In this document: one piece after another, positions 16,029 to 25,096 of the stretch
Layout of the letters: every line of letters begins with the position of its first letter
How positions within the stretch are numbered: position 1 is the first letter of the stretch
Assembly (NCBI RefSeq): GCF_023369855.1
Contig: NZ_JAMBPP010000012.1
Location: 1-64,000 of the forward strand
Reading direction: 5' to 3'
Length of the DNA: 64,000 nt
DNA from: Actinotalea alkalitolerans
GTDB taxonomy: Bacteria; Actinomycetota; Actinomycetes; Actinomycetales; Cellulomonadaceae
Notes under the pieces: model-generated
Database searches by the model: none
The model's input: only the letters and a program-made list of their open reading frames with translations
What the model was told of the DNA's origin: nothing
Translations under genes and position numbers: made by a program

Positions 16029-19000
16029 GTGGCACCAGGACCCAGACGTGATCCCGACGACCGGCCGGTACGCCGGCCGCCGGATCCGGACGGCCGGCTC
16101 GACGTCCGCCTGATCCGGCCCGAGGACCTCCTGGACCTGCGACTGTCGGCCGTCGACTGCACCGTCGAGGACGGCGTCGCTGGCCAGGTCCTCGTCGGCC
16201 ATGGCCAGGACGCACGTCTGGTCGTGCACCTGCCGCCGCAGCACGTGGGCGAGCGCGCCTGGTGGGAAGGAGGGTCGGCCGGTGCGGTCTCGGCACACCG
16301 CGTGGCCGCGGCGAGCCGCCTGGTCTTCGCGGTGGGGGACGGCCAGAACGTGCCGTTCACGCTCGAGGGTGTGCTCGGGGCGCTGCCGACCTTGCCGCTG
16401 CGGGTCTCACCGCACGCCGAGCCGGCTGGTACGGCCGGCGAGAGGGCGCCGAGCTGGCCGGGTGGCGTGCTCGTCGGCGACTGGGTCGAGCAGCTCACGG
16501 CCGGAGCGCACGTCGCCGATCTGATCCTCGGCGGCAGCGGCAGCAGGCGGCTGGCCGGTGCCGGGGGTGACGTGCTCGCCCACGTCCGTGCCGCGCGGGT
16601 CCTGCGCGGGTGGGCGCCGCCGAGAGATCTCGTCTCCGGGGTCGGCGTGCACCGCGTCGGCGAGCTCACGGGCGGGTTGGGCGGGTTGCTCGGACGCGGC
16701 GTCAGGCCGGGTGTCGACCGTGGTCCGGGGGGCTTGGGTGACATCCTCAACCCCGGTGGAGGGACGGGCCCCGTCGTGCGGGACCGCCCACGCCCACCGC
16801 GCGACGACGAGACGGCTCTCGAGGTGCCGTACCGGGTGACGGTCTCGCCCAGCGCCCTGGGGGCGTTCACCCACTCGGTCGCCCCGGTGCGCTCGGTCGA
16901 GGACCCGCAGCGCACCGAGCTGTGGCGCACCCACCTGACCGTCCGGACCACCGACGACGAGGGTGCCTTCGTCGGTCATGACCCGACCGACGACGCCCAG
17001 CGGGTCGTCCGTGCGATCTGGTCGCGCGACCTGGACGCGATCGATGCCTCGTCCGCCACCGATCCCGCACCGCTGGCGCCCCAGTCGCTCGCCCCTGCCC
17101 ACCGTCGCGCCCTGGTGCGACAGACCGCCGACCCGCGCGTCGCGGCACGCCGGCCGTTGTCGGTGCGTTCCTTCGCGCTGTCGAGCCTCGGGGCGTGGGT
17201 GGACTGGCAGGGTTCGTGGGACACCGTGGCGCTCGGGGCCCCGCAAGGCGGGGGGAACCTCGTCCAGCTGCTCGAGTCCTACCGGCACCAGGCGGTCATG
17301 GGCCGGGACTCCTACGTCCGGGTGACCATCCCCGGGTTCCTGTTCCCGTTCGGTCACCGGGCGGTGTGGGTGCAGGTCACCGAGCGCAAGGTGCGCGACC
17401 GGTCCCAGGGAACCGCGTACCTCTGGCAGCGGTTCTTCATCATCGTGCGTGAACCCACCCGTACCTACACCGGCCACGACACCCCGCTGACCCGGGTGAC
17501 GCTCGAACCGCTCGTGACCCCCGACCTGGACCCGGCGCCGGACGGCGACGCCGGCGGCCCGTTCGCCCCGTTCGTGCCGCACCGCGGCGGCAAGCCCTTC
17601 GAGTTCTCCCTGGTCAGCGTCGACCAGGGTGGGGGAGCGTCGACGTACGGCGCAGGGCTCCTGTTCGTGCCGCAGGTCTGGGTCGAGCACACCGACGACG
17701 CGACCGCAGCCGCGCAGACCGAGCTGCTCTACGGTCCGGTGCGATCGATCGACGCACGCGGTCAGCAGGTCACCGTCGCCCGGCCGGCCGTCGCCGGCGA
17801 CACGACCCTCGACGTCGACGAGCTGCGCTTCAGCGGCGAGGTGCAACGCGCGACGCTGTCCAGCCGGCCCTACCTGTCCCGGATGCGAGCCGTGGTGCCC
17901 TCGATGCGGCACCTGGCCCCGCACGCGCCCGGCGTGGAGCTGGTGTACCCGCCGCACTTCCTCGCCGCCGGTGACGGCGGCTTCGGTGGCGGCAACCCCG
18001 GTGAGGTCTTCCTCGCGCTCGCCGGGGCGCCTCCGGTGATCGACTTCTCCGGCGGGTCGGACTCCTCGGGCGGCTTCCTGGCGCCGAACATGGCGGTCGC
18101 CGCGCTGTCGAGGGCCTTCGGGGCGGTCGGGGACGACGGCGCCCAGCCCCAGGGGCTGTCGCAGGGAGACTTCGACCCGACGACGTTTCTCGCCGGTGCG
18201 CTGCCCAAGCTGTTCGGTCTGTTCTCGCTGGTCGACGTGCTCGACGCACTCGGTCTCGACGGCGTCCCGGAGTTCGTCACCGAGGCGTTGGACACCGTCA
18301 GCGCGATCGTCACGGAGGCCGACCGGCTGCGGGGCGCCGCTGCCGGCGCGGACCAGCGACTCCTCGACGAGATCGCCGGGGCGGCGCACGACGGTGCCGC
18401 GGCCGGCATCGAGTCGGCGCGTGCCCAGCTCGCGGCCGCGACCGGACCGCTGCTCGACCACCTGGACACGCTGACCGCAGCCGTGCAGGCGCTGCCGGGC
18501 GCCGGCGACCCCGGGACCGCCGTCGGCGCCGTGACCGACGCGCTGGCCGCGGTCGTCACCGACGTCGACCTCCTTCTGGGGGCTTCAGCGGCACCAGCCC
18601 TGCCCTCGCACCTGCGCGCCGCCCTCGAACGGCCGGCCAAGGCCCTGCGGACGCTGGCCGCTGCTGCCGAGACCGTCCAGGCCCTGGCCGACCTGGTCGA
18701 GGACCTGCTCAGCCCGGCGACCGCGGTCACCGCACGGTTCGAGTGGGCACCGAAGATCGTGGGCTGGCCGGCGGGCGCGGAGGTGTTCGTGCCGCACCAG
18801 GACCGTGGGCTGCGCCTGGCCGTCGAGGTTCGGTCCTCGGCCACGACACCGCCGGTCGTCGACGTCTCGGCCGAGATCGTCGACTTCTCGCTCGTGCTGC
18901 TGCCGGGTGAGCCGTTGATGGGCATGCGCTTCCAGCGGATCGGCTTCCGCTCAGGGTCGACGTCCAAACCGGTGGTCGACGTCGTCTTCGGCGGGATCGA

Positions 19001-19727
19001 GTTCCTCGGACCCCTGGCGTTCGTCGACACGCTGCGGCGGATGATCCCGTTCGACGGCTTCGCCGACCCTCCGTACGTCGACGTGTCGCCCGAGGGCGTC
19101 ACCGCTGGCTTCGACCTCGCGCTGCCGAACGTGTCGGTGGGGGTCTTCAGCCTCGAGAACATCGCACTCGGCGCCGACGCCCGCGTGCCGTTCCTGGGCG
19201 ACGCCGTCACCGTCGGCTTCGGCTTCTGCTCCAAGGAGTCGCCGTTCCGGCTCACCGTGATGATGATCGGCGGTGGGGGATGGGTCGCGCTTCGGGCCTC
19301 GCCCAAGGGCCTGGTGCTGCTCGAGGTAGGGCTCGAGGCTGCCGCCTCGCTGTCGATCGACCTGGGGGTCGCGTCCGGGTCGGTCTCGATCTCGGTGGGT
19401 GTCTACCTGCGCCTCGAGGCCGACAAGGGGTCCCTGACCGGGTACTTCCGGATCCGTGGCCAGGTCGACGTGCTGGGCCTGATCTCGGCCTCGATCACCC
19501 TCGAGCTCTCGCTCACCTACCACTTCGACTCGGGCAAGCTCATCGGCCGCGCGTCCTTGGTGGTCGAGGTCGAGGTGCTGTTCTTCTCCGCCTCGGTCGA
19601 GATCACCTGCGAGCGGCAGCTCGCCGGATCGAAGGGTGATCCGGTTCTCGCGGACATCATGCCGCCGGTCGACGGCGCCAACCCGGACTGGTCGCTGTAC
19701 TGCGAAGCCTTCGCGGCGATCGCCTGA
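16029..19727 (+). CDS. Giant protein A, unknown function, beta-rich with Ala-rich helical segment
   Basis: I do not recognise this 1232-residue protein. A strong AGGAGG site lies six bases before the GTG. There is no signal peptide or membrane helix. Residues 1-200 are mixed, 205-250 are Gly-rich (GGLGGLLGRG), and 300-640 are beta-rich. Another Gly-rich patch lies near 645-690. Residues 720-900 are Ala/Leu-rich and helical, possibly coiled. From about 920 to 1205 alternating hydrophobic residues give a long run of predicted strands, with landmarks GFGFCSKESPF near 1062 and SVEITCERQLAG near the end. Only nine bases separate it from giant protein B. Function, location and partners are unknown; a structural or assembly role is speculation. 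Confidence 0.85.
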   Translation: MAPGPRRDPDDRPVRRPPDPDGRLDVRLIRPEDLLDLRLSAVDCTVEDGVAGQVLVGHGQDARLVVHLPPQHVGERAWWEGGSAGAVSAHRVAAASRLVFAVGDGQNVPFTLEGVLGALPTLPLRVSPHAEPAGTAGERAPSWPGGVLVGDWVEQLTAGAHVADLILGGSGSRRLAGAGGDVLAHVRAARVLRGWAPPRDLVSGVGVHRVGELTGGLGGLLGRGVRPGVDRGPGGLGDILNPGGGTGPVVRDRPRPPRDDETALEVPYRVTVSPSALGAFTHSVAPVRSVEDPQRTELWRTHLTVRTTDDEGAFVGHDPTDDAQRVVRAIWSRDLDAIDASSATDPAPLAPQSLAPAHRRALVRQTADPRVAARRPLSVRSFALSSLGAWVDWQGSWDTVALGAPQGGGNLVQLLESYRHQAVMGRDSYVRVTIPGFLFPFGHRAVWVQVTERKVRDRSQGTAYLWQRFFIIVREPTRTYTGHDTPLTRVTLEPLVTPDLDPAPDGDAGGPFAPFVPHRGGKPFEFSLVSVDQGGGASTYGAGLLFVPQVWVEHTDDATAAAQTELLYGPVRSIDARGQQVTVARPAVAGDTTLDVDELRFSGEVQRATLSSRPYLSRMRAVVPSMRHLAPHAPGVELVYPPHFLAAGDGGFGGGNPGEVFLALAGAPPVIDFSGGSDSSGGFLAPNMAVAALSRAFGAVGDDGAQPQGLSQGDFDPTTFLAGALPKLFGLFSLVDVLDALGLDGVPEFVTEALDTVSAIVTEADRLRGAAAGADQRLLDEIAGAAHDGAAAGIESARAQLAAATGPLLDHLDTLTAAVQALPGAGDPGTAVGAVTDALAAVVTDVDLLLGASAAPALPSHLRAALERPAKALRTLAAAAETVQALADLVEDLLSPATAVTARFEWAPKIVGWPAGAEVFVPHQDRGLRLAVEVRSSATTPPVVDVSAEIVDFSLVLLPGEPLMGMRFQRIGFRSGSTSKPVVDVVFGGIEFLGPLAFVDTLRRMIPFDGFADPPYVDVSPEGVTAGFDLALPNVSVGVFSLENIALGADARVPFLGDAVTVGFGFCSKESPFRLTVMMIGGGGWVALRASPKGLVLLEVGLEAAASLSIDLGVASGSVSISVGVYLRLEADKGSLTGYFRIRGQVDVLGLISASITLELSLTYHFDSGKLIGRASLVVEVEVLFFSASVEITCERQLAGSKGDPVLADIMPPVDGANPDWSLYCEAFAAIA

Positions 19728-19736
19728 GGAGACCCG

Positions 19737-22700
19737 ATGACCACCACACACCTGCTGACCACCGCCCTGCCGGCGTCCCGTGGTGCGCGCGACCGCGTGC
19801 ACCTCACCGCGTTCGTCACCCACAAGCTCGTCCCTGATGCGGCCGACGCGACCCTGGCGGACTTCCCGGCCGCGCTGGACTGGGTGTCCACCCTTCAGGC
19901 CGGCAGGTTCGAGCTCCTCGCCTCCCACCTGGCCGGGCCGGTGCCCCTGACGGTCGTGCCCGACGCCGATGCCGCCGCGTGGCGGGCGGTGTTCCCGCCG
20001 CACGTCCCGGTCGAGGGGTATCCCGCACCGACGGTCTCGACCGCACCGTGGCGCTCCTTCCCTGCACACCGCACCGGTGACGGTGCGGTGGACCTGCATC
20101 TCCTGCAGCTCACCGCGGCCCCCACGTCCACCCCCGGGGTGGTGGGCAGCCCGGTCCTGTCCGGCGTCGTGCAGGTGCTCGCCGAGGTCTCGGTCGCGGT
20201 GCGGGAGCTGCTCACCATGGCCGAGCGCCGCTCACGGCGGGCCGAGGACCTCCTCGCACGCCGGACCCAGGAGGCGCAGGCCTCGCTCGGCCTGGTCCGT
20301 GAGGCGCACGGGTACCCCACCAGAGACCAGACGACGGCGTCGGCGATCGAGGTGCTGCTCGCCGATGCCGAGGCGGACACGGCGATCACCCAGTACCTCG
20401 ACTCCCTCGTCGGCCAGGACCTCTCGGGGGCCCCTGAGCTGCAGCTGCTCGTCGACGCGCACACCGCCCGGCGCTTCTACCAGCGGCCCGAGGCCGAGTA
20501 CGCCTACCGCGACCGACCCGTCGAGGGTGCCGCCGCGCCGCGCCCGGAGCGGCCGAACCCTGACTTCCATGCCCGTGCCGCGTCGTTCGGGTCCACCCCC
20601 GTCATGCTCCGCAGGCTCGGCCTCGCGGTCGACCTGCGTGTCGAGGATGCCGACGTCCGGACCGGCCTGGACGCTGCCACCTGGCTCGCGGTGCGGTTCG
20701 TGCCGGGTCCGGACGCAGACGTCACGGTGCTGGCACACCCACGCACGCAGGTCGTGGTGCGTGGCGATGTCGTCACCGCCCGGTCCAGCGACGCCTGGGT
20801 GGCGGGGGCGCTGCCGCTCGGTGACGAGACCTACGTCGTCCTGGACGTCGACCCCGATGCCAGCGGCCTCAAGACCGAGCAGCACCTGCGTGACCTGCCG
20901 CGGACCTTGGCGGCAGAGGTCAACGGTGACCCGGCGACCTCTGCCCCGGCCACGCTGCGCTCCACGGGCTTCGCGATCGCCCGGACCGACCGTGTCGAGA
21001 CCACCAGGACGCAGGTCGCCCGGGCCGAGGCGATGACCTCACCCGTCGAGGGAGCGGGCGCCGTCGGTCCGGACCTGCTCTACGACGACCTGGTCCGCGG
21101 GCTACGGGTCGAGGTCTGGGACGACGTGACCCGGACGTGGCACAGCCTGCACGAGCGTCGGGTCACGGCGACGGCCGACCCCGGCACCGGTGCGATCACC
21201 GTGCTCGACGACGAGCCGGACGTCGGCTTCCTCCAGCTCAGCGGTCTCCACCGGGTCCCGGGCCCTGACTCCAACCCGTACTACCTGCACGAGGTGATCG
21301 CCGGGTGGGACGGCTGGAGCCTCTCGGCCCCACGCCCGGGAAGGGTCGTCGTACGTGACGGTGCGACCGAGACGGTCGTGGACGCCCCGACGGACCCGCC
21401 CGCGACGGGTGTCGCGCTGCGCACGAGGGTCGAGCCGGGATCCCTGCCGCGGCTGCGGCACGGCACCTCGTACGCGTTCCGTGTGGTCGGGGTGGACCTG
21501 GCCGGTGGTTCGGTCCGAAGGACCGGTCCGCGGCGCCCTGTCGCGATGCCGGCCGGTGGCGACGCGCCGGCAGCTGCCCGTGAGCACCTGGAGCGCCTAC
21601 GGGGCGTGTACCGGGAGCGGGACACCAGGCTGCTGGGTGCGGCTCGGGACCGGGTGCTCGATGCCCTTCCCGTCGCAGAGCCCGGGCCCGACTGGCGCAC
21701 CACGCTGACGTGGCTCTCGGCGCACGAGCCCCCGCAGGCAGGTTCCGGTGCCGTCGCGGGCTCACCCGCTGAGCGCGTGGCCGCCGTGGTGCCCGAGGCG
21801 GTCCGTACCGGTGACCTGGCGATCGACGCCGTCATCGCGGACCGCATCTCCACCGGGGCGGCTGGGGCATCGATGACCTCCGATGCCGCGATGGCCCTGC
21901 GCGCAGCCGCAGCCGGCACCCACCACCTCGCGGCCGGGGCCGGCACATGGCGGGTCCGGCCCCAGCTCGAGGTCGACCCGGGCACGTTCGCCGCGCTCTG
22001 GGCCCTCGACGACCTCGTCGTCGGGCCCGGTGCGCTGCCACCGTCACGCGCGGTGGTCACCACCCCCAGACCCTTCCTGCGGTGGGACCCCGTCCCGCCC
22101 CCGAGCCTGGTGGCCCGCGCGCCGCTGACCACCGGTGAGCAGCTGTCGAGGATCGTGGTCCGCAGCGGGCTGGACACAGGCTCTCCCGATGCGGTCGCGA
22201 CGAGCGAGCGCCACGTCGTCCCGGCGAAGGCGACGCAGACCGACGCCGAGCTGGCAGGACGCTTCGACGAAGCGATCGGCTCACCGGACCCCGACGTGCA
22301 GCGGGTCGCCTACGGCTGGGCGCTGCGTGAGAGCGGCACCCTGCTCGATCGATGGATACCCGACCCCGCGAACCCCGGCGGTGTCGTGGAGCAGCCGGGC
22401 ATCGCACTGCATCAGCGGCCCGGCGCGAACCCCGACACGCTCGTCACGCTCGCCGACATCACCGACCACCGTGACACCCCGCTCGGCGAGGGCCAGTACG
22501 TGGTGCACGACGTCGACGAGCTCGTCGTGCCCTACCTTCCCGACCCGTACGCCGCCGGGGTGGCGCTGGTGTTCTACGACGCCGGCGCCCCCCACCTGCT
22601 GCCCGAGCCGCGGGTGCTTCAGGCAGTCACGGTCCCGTTCGCCGGGTCGTGGCCGCGAGGACGTCCGCTGCGGCTGGTCGTGGAGGCCGCCGGTGCGGAC

Positions 22701-24560
22701 GAGGAGCTCGGCGCCGTCGTGGAGGAGCTCGGTGCGGGTGGAGGGGGCACCGTGGTGCGGGTCCGGCTGCCGGCCGGACTGCAGGTCAGGGTGGCCATGT
22801 CGAGCTCGATGCGCCGCGAGGACCTCGACCGGTTCGGGCTGTGGCGCTCGCACCTGGCGAGCACCGTCGACCCGGACGGGGACGGTGGCGCCACCCCCGA
22901 GGACGTCGTGGCTGCGGCTGCGCTCGTGCGGGCCGCGGTGAACGGCTGGACGTGGTGGTTGACGCCGTCGGTCGACCTGCGTCTCGTGCACGCCGTGCCG
23001 GCGCCGGTCAGGCCGCCCGCGATCGAGGCGTTGCGCTGCCTGCTGCGCCCACCGGGGCTCACCGTCGCCCAGCTCGCCGGCCTGGTGGACGTGCACGGAC
23101 CGAGCACCGACCGGCTCGTGGTGCGGGCGTCGTGGACCGAGCAGGTGGACGACCTCGCTGCGCCTGGCCCGACGACGGTCGCCCGCGACGACGTCGTGGT
23201 GAGCTCGCCGGTCTCTGCGGGGCAACGGACCGGACTGCTGACCATGGTGGACTTCCAGCCCTTCGGCCCCAGCGCCGACATGCTCGCGCTGGCCGGTGGG
23301 GGTGTGGGTCTGCACCGTGCGATCCAGACCTTCCCCGACACCCACCACCGCCGGGTCACCTACACCCCCAGCGGTCTGACGCGCTACGCCGAGATGTTCG
23401 CTGCGCAGGACGTCCCCGAGCCCCAGGACCCGCTGCTCGCCGGCGAGCCGGTCACCCTGGAGATCCCGAGCTCTGCCCGTCCCGCGGCACCCGACCTCGT
23501 CGACGCCGTGCCGTTGCTGCGGTGGGAGGAGACCACGGAGCCGGACCAGCCGTTCGCGCTGCGCCGGGTGCGTCGCTCGGGCGTGCGGCTCTGGCTGCGT
23601 CGACCCTGGTTCTCCTCGGGTGACGGAGAGCTGCTCGGTGTCGTCGTGTCGCGCACCGGCCACGAGCCGGACGCGACGATCAGCCTCTGGGGCCGTGACC
23701 CGACGGTCCTCGGCGCGGCGACGGGTCCGGCGACCCTGCCGCCGCTGCTGCGGGCGGGGCACCTGCTGGTCCAGATGGTGGGTGGTACCACGCTGGACGA
23801 ACCGGCACGCCCCGTGCTGCCGGTCGCCGCGGTACCGCTCGTCGACCTCGCCGGCGCGCCGGTGGCCAGCGTGCTGGCCTACCGCCCGGAGTACCACCCG
23901 GAGCGTGGCCTGTGGCACGTCGACATCGCGCTGGACGACGGCCCGGCGTTGTGGCCGTTCGTGCGTCTCGCCGTCGGCCGCTACCAGCCGGACTCGATCG
24001 AGGGGTGCGCGCTGTCGGCCGTCGGTCTCACGTCGTGGGTCCAGCCGTTGCCGACGCGCACCGCGACCGTCAACCGACCGGACGAGGACCATGTGCGGGT
24101 CACCGTCACGGGTGCCGTCGCGTTCCTCCGGACTCCTCGACGTGGTGAGGACGGTCCCCGTTCCGCCGGTGACGACCTCGACGCCGACACCCCTACCGGC
24201 GCGGCCGCTGCGTTCGACGCGCTGCTCGCGCAGTCCAGGACGATGCACGCCAGCGTCCAGGTCCTCCCTGACGGTGCGGGTGACCTGGGGTGGGTGACGG
24301 TCGCCGAGCGCCGGCTCCCGGCGGTCGGGGTGGGCGACGAGTCGAGCTTCCGGGTCACCTGGAGCGGCGGGCTCGACCTGCCCGCCCCGCATGCCCGGCC
24401 GGCACCCCTCGAGCTGCGGACCCCCGGGGATCAGCCCCGGTGGCGGGTGCTCATCGAGGAGCGCGAGCTGCTCGACGCGGACCCGGTGGACCGGCCCAAC
24501 GCCAGCGGGGCGACATCGATCACGCCGCGGGTGGTCTACGCCGACGCCGTCGTGCTCTGA
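19737..24560 (+). CDS. Giant protein B, unknown function, 1607 residues
   Basis: I do not recognise this protein. An AGGAGA site precedes the ATG, and the nine-base gap to giant protein A implies co-translation. No signal peptide or membrane helix is seen. A helical, charged stretch lies at about 140-230. Fibronectin-III-like features (LRHGTSYAFRVVGVDLAGG) occur near 568-590, inside a beta-rich part from about 440 to 610. A helical insert follows (610-760), then alternating beta-rich segments to the end. Cysteines are nearly absent and no catalytic motif stands out. High-GC codon use matches neighbours, so recent foreign origin is not indicated. A large extended or multi-domain scaffold is the most that can be inferred. 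Confidence 0.85.
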   Translation: MTTTHLLTTALPASRGARDRVHLTAFVTHKLVPDAADATLADFPAALDWVSTLQAGRFELLASHLAGPVPLTVVPDADAAAWRAVFPPHVPVEGYPAPTVSTAPWRSFPAHRTGDGAVDLHLLQLTAAPTSTPGVVGSPVLSGVVQVLAEVSVAVRELLTMAERRSRRAEDLLARRTQEAQASLGLVREAHGYPTRDQTTASAIEVLLADAEADTAITQYLDSLVGQDLSGAPELQLLVDAHTARRFYQRPEAEYAYRDRPVEGAAAPRPERPNPDFHARAASFGSTPVMLRRLGLAVDLRVEDADVRTGLDAATWLAVRFVPGPDADVTVLAHPRTQVVVRGDVVTARSSDAWVAGALPLGDETYVVLDVDPDASGLKTEQHLRDLPRTLAAEVNGDPATSAPATLRSTGFAIARTDRVETTRTQVARAEAMTSPVEGAGAVGPDLLYDDLVRGLRVEVWDDVTRTWHSLHERRVTATADPGTGAITVLDDEPDVGFLQLSGLHRVPGPDSNPYYLHEVIAGWDGWSLSAPRPGRVVVRDGATETVVDAPTDPPATGVALRTRVEPGSLPRLRHGTSYAFRVVGVDLAGGSVRRTGPRRPVAMPAGGDAPAAAREHLERLRGVYRERDTRLLGAARDRVLDALPVAEPGPDWRTTLTWLSAHEPPQAGSGAVAGSPAERVAAVVPEAVRTGDLAIDAVIADRISTGAAGASMTSDAAMALRAAAAGTHHLAAGAGTWRVRPQLEVDPGTFAALWALDDLVVGPGALPPSRAVVTTPRPFLRWDPVPPPSLVARAPLTTGEQLSRIVVRSGLDTGSPDAVATSERHVVPAKATQTDAELAGRFDEAIGSPDPDVQRVAYGWALRESGTLLDRWIPDPANPGGVVEQPGIALHQRPGANPDTLVTLADITDHRDTPLGEGQYVVHDVDELVVPYLPDPYAAGVALVFYDAGAPHLLPEPRVLQAVTVPFAGSWPRGRPLRLVVEAAGADEELGAVVEELGAGGGGTVVRVRLPAGLQVRVAMSSSMRREDLDRFGLWRSHLASTVDPDGDGGATPEDVVAAAALVRAAVNGWTWWLTPSVDLRLVHAVPAPVRPPAIEALRCLLRPPGLTVAQLAGLVDVHGPSTDRLVVRASWTEQVDDLAAPGPTTVARDDVVVSSPVSAGQRTGLLTMVDFQPFGPSADMLALAGGGVGLHRAIQTFPDTHHRRVTYTPSGLTRYAEMFAAQDVPEPQDPLLAGEPVTLEIPSSARPAAPDLVDAVPLLRWEETTEPDQPFALRRVRRSGVRLWLRRPWFSSGDGELLGVVVSRTGHEPDATISLWGRDPTVLGAATGPATLPPLLRAGHLLVQMVGGTTLDEPARPVLPVAAVPLVDLAGAPVASVLAYRPEYHPERGLWHVDIALDDGPALWPFVRLAVGRYQPDSIEGCALSAVGLTSWVQPLPTRTATVNRPDEDHVRVTVTGAVAFLRTPRRGEDGPRSAGDDLDADTPTGAAAAFDALLAQSRTMHASVQVLPDGAGDLGWVTVAERRLPAVGVGDESSFRVTWSGGLDLPAPHARPAPLELRTPGDQPRWRVLIEERELLDADPVDRPNASGATSITPRVVYADAVVL

Positions 24561-24665
24561 GCCGCGGAAGGTGCAGGGCCCGCAGGCGGGACGGGCCGGT
24601 CGTCGCCAGGTCCCGGTCGCGAGATCGGTGGTGGACGGGACGCGCGGGTCGGCAGACTCGTGACC

Positions 24666-25058
24666 ATGACGTCCTTCGTCTCGCACACCACGGTCGACTG
24701 CCGTAGCGCCTTCGCCCTCTCCGAGTGGTGGAAGCAGGTGCTCGGCTACGTCGACGTGGTCGATGACCCGAACGAGGCCGGAGACGAGGAGTGCATGATC
24801 GTCCGCCCGGACGGCGGCCACCGGATCCTGTTCGTCGAGGTGCCCGAGGCCAAGCGCGGGAAGAACCGCCTGCATCTCGACCTGCGCCCCGGTGACGGCA
24901 CACGCGACGAGGAGGTCGCGCGTCTCGAAGGTCTCGGAGCGACCCGGATGGCTGACCGTCGTGACGAGCACGGACCAGGAACCGGATGGGTCGTGCTGGT
25001 CGACCCCGAGGGCAACGAGTTCTGCGTCCTTCGCAGTGAGGCAGAGATCGGCCGGTGA
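24666..25058 (+). CDS. VOC (glyoxalase-like) superfamily protein
   Basis: This 130-residue protein has the paired beta-alpha-beta-beta-beta layout of vicinal-oxygen-chelate proteins: HTTVDCRSAFALSEWWKQVLGY at the start and GWVVLVDPEGNEFCVL at the end. Members of this family bind metals or small toxic ligands, or act as dioxygenases and isomerases; the substrate is not visible. A CAGACT box seven bases before the ATG suggests a leaderless transcript, although an in-frame GTG at 24660 is an alternative. It follows giant protein B by 105 bases and may be independent. Confidence 0.8.
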   Translation: MTSFVSHTTVDCRSAFALSEWWKQVLGYVDVVDDPNEAGDEECMIVRPDGGHRILFVEVPEAKRGKNRLHLDLRPGDGTRDEEVARLEGLGATRMADRRDEHGPGTGWVVLVDPEGNEFCVLRSEAEIGR

Positions 25059-25096
25059 CCGTGCCGGGCGGCATCGCGACCATCTCTCCGGCCTCG

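Noticed and set aside
18940-19640. Outer-membrane beta-barrel at the end of giant protein A
   Set aside because: Strand pattern is suggestive, but there is no signal peptide and the organism looks Gram-positive without an outer membrane.
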